A stretch of 43,926 bases of DNA, taken from assembly GCA_030619985.1 (NCBI GenBank), contig JAUXAI010000004.1, positions 1 to 43,926 of the forward strand, written 5' to 3'. Made by a program: the position numbers and the translations under genes. Below are positions 29,149-37,586 of this stretch, in pieces. Origin of the DNA: a bacterium (GTDB lineage Bacteria; UBP18; UBA7526). Position 1 is the stretch's first letter. Every line of letters starts with the position of its first letter. Below the pieces are notes generated by a model. It did not search any database. It was given only the letters and a program-made list of their open reading frames with translations, and was not told the origin of the DNA.

Positions 29149-29601
29149 ATGAGGAAGATTGATCGAATTATAGAGAGAAATAAGAAAGAGAAGGGGGGGC
29201 TGGTGCCCCTTCTTCAAGATATAATGAGAGAATATGGCTATCTTCCAGAAGGAACCTTAAAGAGGATTGCTCAGAAGTTAGATATTCCTCTCTCCCGGGT
29301 CTATGGCCTGGCCACCTTCTATAAGTCCTTTAGTCTCACCCCCCGAGGGAGACACTTGATAAGCGTTTGTCTGGGGACCGCCTGCCATGTGAGGGGGGCT
29401 CCGCGGATTGTGGAGAAGATAGAGAGGGATTTAGGGATAAAGGCGGGAGAGACAACAAAGGACTTGAAGTTTACCTTGGAGACGGTTAACTGCCTTGGCG
29501 CCTGTGCTTTAGGACCCTTGATAGTCATCGATGAAAAATACTACGGTCGCCTGAACTCTACCAAAATGGATAAGGTTCTGAAGGACTATTTGAAAAGATA
29601 G
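29149..29601 (+). CDS. nuoE: NuoE/HydC-like [2Fe-2S] thioredoxin-fold subunit
   Basis: GGLVPLLQDIMREYGYLPEGTLKRIAQKLDIPLSRVYGLATFYKSFSLTPRGRHLISVCLGTACHVRGA...VNCLGACALGPLIVID. Confidence 0.9.
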   Translation: MRKIDRIIERNKKEKGGLVPLLQDIMREYGYLPEGTLKRIAQKLDIPLSRVYGLATFYKSFSLTPRGRHLISVCLGTACHVRGAPRIVEKIERDLGIKAGETTKDLKFTLETVNCLGACALGPLIVIDEKYYGRLNSTKMDKVLKDYLKR

Positions 29602-29619
29602 GAAGTTCAAAAAGACCGA

Positions 29620-29762
29620 GCAGAAATTCCCAATTTCCAATTCCTAATTCCCAATAAAATGCGTAATGTCTAATGATAGAATGTCAAAAGGTTTTTGGAA
29701 ATTAGACATTGAGGCATTAGACATTTTGTTAGAAATTGGATATTGGATATTAGAAATTTAAC
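29620..29762. repeat. CCCAATT/TTGGAAA-type repeat element between nuoE- and nuoF-like genes
   Basis: ATTCCCAATTTCCAATTCCTAATTCCCAAT ... TTAGAAATTGGATATTGGATATTAGAAATTT. Confidence 0.8.
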
Positions 29763-29782
29763 ATGTGCGAGGCTTATCTAGA

Positions 29783-31633
29783 ATGAAACTAAAGAGACCA
29801 TCTGATTTAAAGAAAGCGAGAAAGGCGATTCGTTTGCGCTACGATCCAGAGAAGACCTGCGTTACTGTCTGCTGCGGGACAGGATGTATTGCCTCTGGCG
29901 CCCGGAATGTAGCAGAGTCCTTTAGAAAAAATATCGACAAGAGAGGTCTCAGACCCAGGGTAAATCTCAGGATAACCGGATGCCATGGATTCTGTGAAAG
30001 AGGCCCATTAGTAGTCATCTATCCCAGGAGAATCTTCTACCAGAGAGTAAGAGTCGAAGATGTGAAAGAAATCATTTCTCAAACCATCCTCAAAGGAGAG
30101 ATAATCGAACGCCTCCTCTACGTTGATCCTACTACGGGAAAAAAGATTATCTGCGAAGACGACATCCCCTTCTATAAGAAGCAGAAGCGCCTCATCTTCG
30201 GGAATAATGGAAGGATCGATCCTACCAAGATAAGTTATTACATTGCTCTGGATGGCTATACTGCTCTCGCTAAGGTACTCTATAGAATGAACCCCCAACA
30301 AGTAATCAATGAGATAAAGAGGTCTGGCCTTAGAGGAAGAGGAGGGGCAGGCTTTCCTACCGGGGTGAAATGGGAACTTTGCCGCCAACAGAAAGAGAAA
30401 CCAAAGTATATTATCTGCAATGCAGATGAGGGAGACCCCGGAGCCTTCATGGATCGTAGTCTCTTGGAGGGAAATCCCCACTCTGTCTTAGAAGGAATGA
30501 TTATTGGGGCCTATGCCATTGGAGCTAAAGAAGGATACATCTATGTGCGTAATGAATATCCTTTAGCAATAAAACATCTCCAGATAGCCTTAAAACAGGC
30601 GCAGGATTGGGGATTATTGGGTAAGAATATCTTGGGCACTAATTTTAGCTTCAAGATTAAAATCAACAGGGGGGCGGGAGCCTTTGTCTGTGGGGAGGAG
30701 AGCGCTTTAATGGCCTCCATTGAGGGTAAGATTGGGGAACCCCAACCTCGTCCTCCCTTCCCAGCGGAAAGCGGTCTATGGGAAAAGCCTACCAATATAA
30801 ATAATGTTAAGACCTGGGCTAATGTTTCCCTGATCATTAATAAGGGTGCCAAATGGTATTCGAGAATAGGGACCAAGACCAGTAAAGGAACCATGATCTT
30901 TTCTTTGGTAGGGAAGATTAATAATACTGGATTAGTCGAAGTGCCTATGGGTATCTCTTTAAGAAAGATGGTCTATGAAATCGGGGGAGGAATCCCCAAC
31001 GGAAAAAAGTTCAAGGCTGTCCAGACTGGTGGCCCCTCTGGAGGCTGCATTCCGGCAAGACTGATTGACCTTCCCGTTGACTATGAGAAGTTGACCGAAG
31101 CAGGCTCAATGATGGGCTCTGGTGGCATGGTTGTTATGGATGAGGATACCTGCATGGTCAATGTGGCCAAGTACTTTTTATCCTTTACCCGAGATGAATC
31201 CTGCGGGAAGTGCACCCCCTGTCGGGAGGGCATAAAGAGGATGTATGAAATCCTGGATGATATTACCAAAGGGAAGGGTAAAGAATCGGATCTGAAACTC
31301 TTAAAAGAATTGGCAGAGATAGTAAAAGACTCCTCCCTTTGTGGATTGGGACAGACGGCACCCAATCCGGTTCTTACTACCTTAAAATACTTTCGAGACG
31401 AATACTTGGCTCATATCAAAGATAGGAGATGTCCGGCTGGTGTCTGTCAGGACTTGATTCGCTACTCAGTCATTAAAGAAAACTGCATCGGCTGTCAGCT
31501 CTGCAATAAGGTCTGTCCTACGAAAGCAATAAGTGGAAAGAAGAAAGAGCCCCAGAGAATCGACCAGAAGAAATGTATCAAGTGTGGTGCCTGCCTGGAA
31601 GCCTGTAAGTTTGAGGCGATAAGGGTAGAGTAA
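29783..31633 (+). CDS. nuoF: NuoF/HydB-like NADH-binding FMN flavoprotein with N-terminal [2Fe-2S] and C-terminal 2x[4Fe-4S] domains
   Basis: VCCGTGCIASGA, GLRGRGGAGFPTGVKWE, CNADEGDPGAFMDR, ESCGKCTPCREG, CIGCQLCNKVC...CIKCGACLEAC. Confidence 0.92.
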   Translation: MKLKRPSDLKKARKAIRLRYDPEKTCVTVCCGTGCIASGARNVAESFRKNIDKRGLRPRVNLRITGCHGFCERGPLVVIYPRRIFYQRVRVEDVKEIISQTILKGEIIERLLYVDPTTGKKIICEDDIPFYKKQKRLIFGNNGRIDPTKISYYIALDGYTALAKVLYRMNPQQVINEIKRSGLRGRGGAGFPTGVKWELCRQQKEKPKYIICNADEGDPGAFMDRSLLEGNPHSVLEGMIIGAYAIGAKEGYIYVRNEYPLAIKHLQIALKQAQDWGLLGKNILGTNFSFKIKINRGAGAFVCGEESALMASIEGKIGEPQPRPPFPAESGLWEKPTNINNVKTWANVSLIINKGAKWYSRIGTKTSKGTMIFSLVGKINNTGLVEVPMGISLRKMVYEIGGGIPNGKKFKAVQTGGPSGGCIPARLIDLPVDYEKLTEAGSMMGSGGMVVMDEDTCMVNVAKYFLSFTRDESCGKCTPCREGIKRMYEILDDITKGKGKESDLKLLKELAEIVKDSSLCGLGQTAPNPVLTTLKYFRDEYLAHIKDRRCPAGVCQDLIRYSVIKENCIGCQLCNKVCPTKAISGKKKEPQRIDQKKCIKCGACLEACKFEAIRVE

Positions 31634-31664
31634 GAGAATAGATATCAGAATAGAGGTTAAGTGT

Positions 31665-31772
31665 GGAAGGGTTACGGTCAAGAGGCCCGTTTCGTTTAGT
31701 GGTTACGGTTACGTTATTACCTAACCCCTTAACGTTACCGATACGGGCTTCGTAACCTTAACCGTAACCAAT
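31665..31772. repeat. GGTTACG-type long inverted repeat
   Basis: GGGTTACGGTCAAGAGGCCCGTTTCG ... CGATACGGGCTTCGTAACCTTAACCGTAACC. Confidence 0.8.
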
Positions 31773-31785
31773 TAAGGGTAAGGCC

Positions 31786-32556
31786 GTGATAAAACTAACT
31801 ATTGATGATAAGAAAATTCAGGTTGAGGAAGGGACTACTCTTTTAGAAGTGGCGCAAAAGTTGGGTATCGAAATCCCTACCCTCTGTCATCATCAAGCAC
31901 TTAAGCCCTATGGTGCCTGTCGGGTCTGTCTGGTAGAGGTTATTAAGGGTTCCAGAGTGGGACTGGTCGCCTCCTGTACCTATCCCGCAGAAGAAGGACT
32001 GGTAGCCAGGACAGATACTAAAAGGGTGAAAAGGGCCAGGCGCCTCAGTATCGAACTTTTGTTGGCCCGCTGTCCCACTTCAGAGAAGGTGAGAGAACTT
32101 GCTTTAGAGTTAGAGGTAAAGAAAACAAGATTTAAGGAAGAGGAAGAAGAATGTATCCTATGTGGCCTCTGTGTCCGAGTCTGCGAAGAGATGATTGGCA
32201 AGAGTGCCATCAGCTTTGTTAATCGAGGAGCAGATAGAGAGGTGACTACTCCCTTCAAGATAGAATCTTCAGAGTGCATCGGTTGTGGGGCCTGTGCCTA
32301 TCTCTGTCCCACAGGGGTAATTAAGATTGAGGATGTTATAAAATATCGTAGATTAGACTTCTGGAATACCAAACTGGAACTAAAAAAGTGTAAAATTTGC
32401 GGTAGATACTTTATTCCCTTAGTAGAATTAGAATACCTTAAAGATAAAATAAAATCCTTTGAAGAGATAGAGTTACCAGAAGAGGCGCTTGAGGTCTGCC
32501 CTAGGTGCCGAAGAAAAATCCTCTCAGACAAAGCAAAAGAATTCATTGGGGGTTGA
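31786..32556 (+). CDS. NuoG-N/HydA-N-like Fe-S subunit with C-terminal zinc-ribbon-like Cys pairs
   Basis: [2Fe-2S] motif CHHQALKPYGACRVC; CILCGLCVRVC, CIGCGACAYLC; CKICGRYF...CPRCRRK. GTG start. Confidence 0.88.
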   Translation: MIKLTIDDKKIQVEEGTTLLEVAQKLGIEIPTLCHHQALKPYGACRVCLVEVIKGSRVGLVASCTYPAEEGLVARTDTKRVKRARRLSIELLLARCPTSEKVRELALELEVKKTRFKEEEEECILCGLCVRVCEEMIGKSAISFVNRGADREVTTPFKIESSECIGCGACAYLCPTGVIKIEDVIKYRRLDFWNTKLELKKCKICGRYFIPLVELEYLKDKIKSFEEIELPEEALEVCPRCRRKILSDKAKEFIGG

Positions 32557-32557
32557 A

Positions 32558-33031
32558 ATGGAAAAGAAAGTTGGGGGACGATCGAGAGGAATAATTGCCT
32601 TTGGTATTGTAGCCATTCTCTTCGCTGGAATAGGTTTATTTCAGGGAATACCCCTGGCAATTGGAATGATTCAGAAGTCATCCCAATGGACTACGATTGT
32701 TAATGCTACTCCCCTTCCCCTACCATACTTCAGAGTAAGCGTTACAATAGGAATTATCATAAGTAGTTTACTCCTAATCTCTGGCATTGGACTATTAAAG
32801 ATAAAAAGCTGGGCGCGTAAGTTAGTTCTCGGAATATCAGTTATAATAATATTACGTAGCCTTATTAGTCTTACTATAGGCTTAACCATACCGGTAAATC
32901 TTGCATGGGCAACTCCTAGAGGCAGAGGAATTCTGATATTTACTATGTGCGCGGGCTCTATTTTCTATATTCTAATCCTCTGGTACTTCAATCGAGCAAT
33001 AGTAAAAGAACAATTTCAAAAATTGAAATAG
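32558..33031 (+). CDS. Hypothetical four-TM membrane protein
   Basis: MEKKVGGRSRGIIAFGIVAILFAGIGLFQGIP with three further hydrophobic segments; starts 1 nt after the preceding stop. Confidence 0.6.
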   Translation: MEKKVGGRSRGIIAFGIVAILFAGIGLFQGIPLAIGMIQKSSQWTTIVNATPLPLPYFRVSVTIGIIISSLLLISGIGLLKIKSWARKLVLGISVIIILRSLISLTIGLTIPVNLAWATPRGRGILIFTMCAGSIFYILILWYFNRAIVKEQFQKLK

Positions 33032-33114
33032 TTAATAAGGAAACACTAAACCATTCGCGCGAATTGGAAAGTGTTTAAAGATACCAAAGAACAAAAGAGA
33101 TGAGAATCTAATTT

Positions 33115-33175
33115 ATCCGTGCTAATCCGTGTTTCATAAACTTAAGCATTAAGCAATATAAAAAATCCGTGTCCA
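33115..33175. repeat. ATCCGTG-type repeat element
   Basis: TATCCGTGCTAATCCGTGTTTCATAAACTTAAGCATTAAGCAATATAAAAAATCCGTGTCC. Confidence 0.85.
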
Positions 33176-33190
33176 AAAGGAGGTTAAAAG

Positions 33191-34531
33191 ATGAAAATTC
33201 TGATTGAGAAGGGAACGGTAGTTACTCTGGGGAAAGAAAATAAGATCATTAAAGATGGAGCGGTCTATATTGAGGGGAACGCGATCAAAGAAGTAGGCAC
33301 AACCACAGAAATCAGTGCAAAATGCAAAATGCAAAATGCAAAATGCAAAATTATTGATGCTAAGGGAAAGGTAGTGATGCCGGGACTGATTAATACTCAT
33401 CACCATCTCTATTCTACCCTTGCCCGAGGAATGGCCATTCCTGGCGAGCCAGCCAAGAACTTTGTTGAGATATTAGAGAGACTCTGGTGGCCATTGGATA
33501 AGATCTTAAATAAGGAAGATATCTACTATAGCGCGCTAATTCCATTAATAGAATGCGTGAGGAATGGAACCACCACTATTATTGATCATCACGAGAGCCA
33601 GGCCTATCAGTTAGGGAGTCTGGATGAATTGGAAAAGGCAGCCAAAGAGATCGGTATCCGTTCCTGTCTCTGCTTAGGGATATCAGATAGGTATAATAAG
33701 GGAAAAGAAGGCCTCGAAGAGAGCGAACGCTTCCTTTCGTCACTCGTCACTCGTCACTCGTCACTCGTTAGTGGAATGGTTGGCCTCCATGCCTCCTTTA
33801 CTGTAAATGATGATACCTTGGAAAAGGCGATAGAATTAGCAAAGAAGTATGATGTGGGGATCCATGTTCACTGTGCAGAGGATGAGGCAGATGAAGAGGA
33901 TAGTATAAAGAAGTATGGGAAGCGGGTAGTGGAGCGCTTCAGGGATAAGGGGGTGTTGGGAGCGAAGAGTATCCTGGTGCACGGTGTTCACCTCGATGAG
34001 GAGGAGATGGATATCTTAAAAGAGACCGCGACCAATCTGGTCCATAACCCAGAGTCCAATATGAATAATGCCGTGGGCTGGGCGGATGTCCTGAAGATGC
34101 TAAAGAAGGGAGTTCTGGTTGGCCTGGGAACGGATGGGATGTCATCCGATATGCTTTCTCAGATGAGGTGCGCCTACCTCATCGCCCGCAACGAGAAGAA
34201 AGACCCCCGGGTGGCCTTTATGGAAGCACCGAAGATGCTATTAGAGAATAATCCCAGGATTGTGGGTCAAGTAACACCTTTTGGAAAATTAGGAGAAATC
34301 TCTGCCGGCTTTTTAGCTGATATAATACTCATCGATTATCTTCCACCTACACCTTTGAATGAGAATAACTTTTTGGGACATTTGATTTTTGGTCTGGTTG
34401 ATGCTATAGTAGATACTACCATTGTCAATGGCAAAGTCTTAATGGAGAACAAAAAATTAGTCGGCATTGATGAAGAGAAAATAACTGTCAAATCCCGAGA
34501 GTTAGCCCAAAAACTTTGGAGCCGTTTCTAA
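33191..34531 (+). CDS. ssnA: Putative aminohydrolase SsnA
   Basis: MPGLINTHHHLYSTLARGM, GTTTIIDHHESQAY, GIHVHCAEDEADEEDSIKKYGKRVVERF, NPESNMNNAVGWADVLKM, GLGTDGMSSDML; upstream of ygeX/ygeY. Confidence 0.88.
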   Translation: MKILIEKGTVVTLGKENKIIKDGAVYIEGNAIKEVGTTTEISAKCKMQNAKCKIIDAKGKVVMPGLINTHHHLYSTLARGMAIPGEPAKNFVEILERLWWPLDKILNKEDIYYSALIPLIECVRNGTTTIIDHHESQAYQLGSLDELEKAAKEIGIRSCLCLGISDRYNKGKEGLEESERFLSSLVTRHSSLVSGMVGLHASFTVNDDTLEKAIELAKKYDVGIHVHCAEDEADEEDSIKKYGKRVVERFRDKGVLGAKSILVHGVHLDEEEMDILKETATNLVHNPESNMNNAVGWADVLKMLKKGVLVGLGTDGMSSDMLSQMRCAYLIARNEKKDPRVAFMEAPKMLLENNPRIVGQVTPFGKLGEISAGFLADIILIDYLPPTPLNENNFLGHLIFGLVDAIVDTTIVNGKVLMENKKLVGIDEEKITVKSRELAQKLWSRF

Positions 34532-34533
34532 TC

Positions 34534-34620
34534 AACACGGATAAGCACGAATAATAATACGGATGAGTACGGATCGAATCAGTGCTAATCAGTATTCCAA
34601 ATCTGTGCTAATCTGTGACT
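34534..34620. repeat. ATCCGTG-type repeat element (both orientations)
   Basis: AACACGGATAAGCACGAATAATAATACGGATGAGTACGGATCG...CAGTGCTAATCAGTATTCCAAATCTGTGCTAATCTGTGAC. Confidence 0.8.
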
Positions 34621-34642
34621 AAAAGAAGGGAGGTCTAACGGA

Positions 34643-36112
34643 ATGAAAGACAAGAAGAAGGTATTGGAGAACACTATTAAGAGGTGTCGGGAGAGGGATA
34701 TCATTCTTCCCACTTATGAGGAAATGAGGCATCCGGAGCAGGTGCTCCAGGGCATTAAGGATGAGTTGAAGAATATCGGCCTCTGGGATTTACATTCCCG
34801 AAATATGTTCCGAATTACCTGGAAAAATGAGCCAGTAAAATCTGGCGGGGGGTTTGATGGGGTAAATTACATGGAACTTCCTAAGGAATTGACTGGAGTA
34901 AGGGCTAGGATATTTATCCTTATTGGTAAATGGTTTCCCACCGGTTCCCATAAAGTGGGAGCAACCTTTGGTCCCTTAGTATCCCGTTTAGTAAAAGGAG
35001 AATTCGATCCCACTACTCAGAAGGCGTTATGGCCCTCAACTGGAAACTACTGTCGGGGAGGAGCCTACGATGCCTACCTTCTTGCTTGTCCTTCTATTGC
35101 CGTATTGCCGGAGGGGATGTCTAAAGAAAGGTTTGAATGGTTGAAGAAGGTGGGTTCTGAAATCTACGCTACCCCGGGAGTAGAATCGAATGTAAAAGAA
35201 GTCTATGACAAGACTGCTGAGCTGAAGAATGCGAGACCGGATGAGATAGTAGTCTTAAATCAATTCGATGAGATCGGGAATGCCATCTGGCATTATGTGT
35301 GCACTGGTCAGGCCATAGAAGAGGTCTATGAAAAAGAAAAGAAAGAAGGTCAGAGCTTGAAAGCGCTATTCTTAACCCAAGGTTCTGCAGGGACCCTGGG
35401 CTGTGCCGATTACTTAAGGGAGAAGTTTCCCACCATAAAGGTCTGTGCCGGAGAGGCCCTACAGTGTCCCACATTATTGTTTACGGGATATGGAGGCCAC
35501 AGGATTGAAGGGATCGGTGATAAACATGTTCCCTGGATACACAATGTAAAGAATATGGATATGGTGGCAGATATCGATGATGAACAATGTATGAGGATTA
35601 TAAGACTCTTCAATGAACCAGAGGGAAGGAAGTATTTGAAGAAGAAGGGGGTTGACCCAGAGATTGTAGATAGACTCGACCTCCTTGGCATCTCCTCTAT
35701 TGCCAATATCATTGGTTCCATTAAGATGGCCAAGTACTATGAGATGGATGAGAATGACATCATCTTCACCATCGCCACAGACTCCATGGAGCTCTATCAG
35801 TCCAGGTTAAAAGAATTGTTAGAAGAAAAGGGAGAGTATAGAGAGTATGATGCGGCGGCTGACTTTGATAGTTGCCTGATGGGTATTAGTATAGATTGGA
35901 TGCTGGAACTCTCCTACTGGGACAAGAGAAGGATGCATAACCTGAAGTACTTTACCTGGATAGAGCAGCAGGGCAAGGATGTGGAGGAGTTAGACCGCCA
36001 GTGGTATGATGATAACTACTGGAAGGAAAAACTGGGCTCTTGGAAAGAGTGGGATAAACTCATAAAGGAATTCAACGAGAAGACGGGGCTGCTAAAGAAA
36101 TACCAAAAGTGA
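34643..36112 (+). CDS. ygeX: 2,3-diaminopropionate ammonia-lyase-like PLP enzyme (YgeX-like)
   Basis: PLP fold-type II motif TGSHKVGATFGP, STGNYCRGGAYDAYLL, TQGSAGTLGCADYLREKFP; neighbours ssnA and the YgeY-like peptidase. Confidence 0.75.
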   Translation: MKDKKKVLENTIKRCRERDIILPTYEEMRHPEQVLQGIKDELKNIGLWDLHSRNMFRITWKNEPVKSGGGFDGVNYMELPKELTGVRARIFILIGKWFPTGSHKVGATFGPLVSRLVKGEFDPTTQKALWPSTGNYCRGGAYDAYLLACPSIAVLPEGMSKERFEWLKKVGSEIYATPGVESNVKEVYDKTAELKNARPDEIVVLNQFDEIGNAIWHYVCTGQAIEEVYEKEKKEGQSLKALFLTQGSAGTLGCADYLREKFPTIKVCAGEALQCPTLLFTGYGGHRIEGIGDKHVPWIHNVKNMDMVADIDDEQCMRIIRLFNEPEGRKYLKKKGVDPEIVDRLDLLGISSIANIIGSIKMAKYYEMDENDIIFTIATDSMELYQSRLKELLEEKGEYREYDAAADFDSCLMGISIDWMLELSYWDKRRMHNLKYFTWIEQQGKDVEELDRQWYDDNYWKEKLGSWKEWDKLIKEFNEKTGLLKKYQK

Positions 36113-36174
36113 GAAAACGGGAAAGTGAGAAAGTGAACAGGTGTGCGCTAATTGGTGATTGATGAAAGAAAAGA

Positions 36175-37362
36175 ATGATTCCGACTGAGAAAATTATCCG
36201 AGCGGCGCAGAGTTATAGAAAAGAACTGATTGGATTTCTGCGGGAGATCATTGCTATTCCCAGCCCTTCTGGAGAAGAGGAAAGGATTGCCAAGCGTATT
36301 GCCCGGGAGATGAAGAGGGTGGGATTCGATGAGGTTTTTACCGATAAACTGGGAAGTGTTGTAGGAAAAATCGGTAAGGGAAGAATTAAAATCCTCTATG
36401 ATGCTCACGTAGATACGGTTGATATTGGAGATAGAAATAAATGGTCCTTCGATCCCTACAAGGGAAAGTATGAGAAAGGATTTATCTATGGCCGGGGAGC
36501 CTGCGATGATAAGGGCTGTGTGGCATCCATACTCTATGGAGGGAGACTGATCAAGGAGTTGGGGTTAGAAGGAGACTATACTCTATACTTTACAGCGAGC
36601 GTAAGGGAAGAGATTCACGAAGGATTGGCCCTAAGCCAGATCATAGAGAAGAGAAAAATTAGGCCAGATTATGTCCTCATTGGCGAGCCTTCTAACCTGA
36701 ATATTGGTTATGGGCATAAGGGAAGGATAGAACTCAAAATTACTACCAAGGGTAAATCCTGCCATGCTGCTACTCCGGAAAGAGGGAAAAACGCTATTTA
36801 TGGGATGGCACCAATTATCTCCAGGATAGAGAGACTGAATAAGAAATTAAAAGCAAAAGAACCTCTGGGGAAAGGAATGATTGCAGTAACCAAGATTGAG
36901 ACAGAGAATACCTCTCTAAATACTGTTCCTGATGATTGCGCTATCTATCTTGATAGAAGAACGACCTTGGGAGAGACGAAGGGGAGAGTAATTAAGGAAT
37001 TGAAATCTCTTCTGGGTGGTTCAAGGGCTAAGGTAGAGGTTCTCAAACATGAGAATGGGGATGAGAGATACTATCCGGCGTGGATATTGAAAGAAGACCA
37101 TCCTCTAATTTTAGCCGGAATTGAGACTTATAAAACTCTATTTGGCAAAAAGCCTAAGATAAAGACCTGGCCCTTCTGTACCAATGGCTCCTATACCATG
37201 GGAATGAAGGGAATACCCACCATGGGCTTTGGTCCTGGTGACCCAAAGTATGCCCACAGTATAGATGAGAAAATAGAAGCAGATGACTTAGCGCCGGCTG
37301 TCTCTTTCTATGCTCTATTTCCCTCTATTCTTGAGATTTCTAAAAAAGTCAGAAATCTCTGA
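36175..37362 (+). CDS. ygeY: M20-family peptidase/deacetylase, YgeY-like
   Basis: IPSPSGEEERIAKRIAREM, DAHVDTVDIGDR, GRGACDDKGCVASILYGG, GHKGRIELKITTKGKSCHAATPERGKNAIYGMAPII. Confidence 0.85.
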   Translation: MIPTEKIIRAAQSYRKELIGFLREIIAIPSPSGEEERIAKRIAREMKRVGFDEVFTDKLGSVVGKIGKGRIKILYDAHVDTVDIGDRNKWSFDPYKGKYEKGFIYGRGACDDKGCVASILYGGRLIKELGLEGDYTLYFTASVREEIHEGLALSQIIEKRKIRPDYVLIGEPSNLNIGYGHKGRIELKITTKGKSCHAATPERGKNAIYGMAPIISRIERLNKKLKAKEPLGKGMIAVTKIETENTSLNTVPDDCAIYLDRRTTLGETKGRVIKELKSLLGGSRAKVEVLKHENGDERYYPAWILKEDHPLILAGIETYKTLFGKKPKIKTWPFCTNGSYTMGMKGIPTMGFGPGDPKYAHSIDEKIEADDLAPAVSFYALFPSILEISKKVRNL

Positions 37363-37435
37363 TTACGCTGATTAAAAAATAAGATTACACAGATTTGAGG
37401 GCTCTGAAGATTTTTTAAAAACCTCTTTTCGGGAC

Positions 37436-37465
37436 TTGACAAAATGGGGCAGTATCAGATATAAT
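37436..37465 (+). promoter_or_regulatory. Near-perfect sigma70 promoter for carbamoyltransferase operon
   Basis: TTGACA (37436-37441), 18-nt spacer, TATAAT (37460-37465). Confidence 0.8.
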
Positions 37466-37488
37466 TTTTGTGAAGGAGGTGATGTAAA

Positions 37489-37573
37489 CACAGATTAGCA
37501 CAGATAACAATACAGATAGGCACGGATAAATCTGTGATCATCTGTTTTTTCAAATCCGTGAGTATCCGTGTAC
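37489..37573. repeat. ATCCGTG-type inverted repeat between promoter and carbamoyltransferase gene
   Basis: CACAGATTAGCACAGATAACAATACAGATAGGCACGGATAAATCTGTGATCATCTGTTTTTTCAAATCCGTGAGTATCCGTGTAC. Confidence 0.85.
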
Positions 37574-37586
37574 AAAGGAGGTAAGT

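Noticed and set aside
33316-33764. Heptamer arrays considered as a CRISPR array
   Set aside because: Units are 7 bp, contiguous and without unique spacers; no cas genes in the window.
37471-37487. GGAGGTGATG resembling the 16S 3' end or a short leader ORF
   Set aside because: Only a GGAGG SD followed by ATG-TAA; no rRNA context and no meaningful peptide. Kept only as part of the SD-duplication observation.
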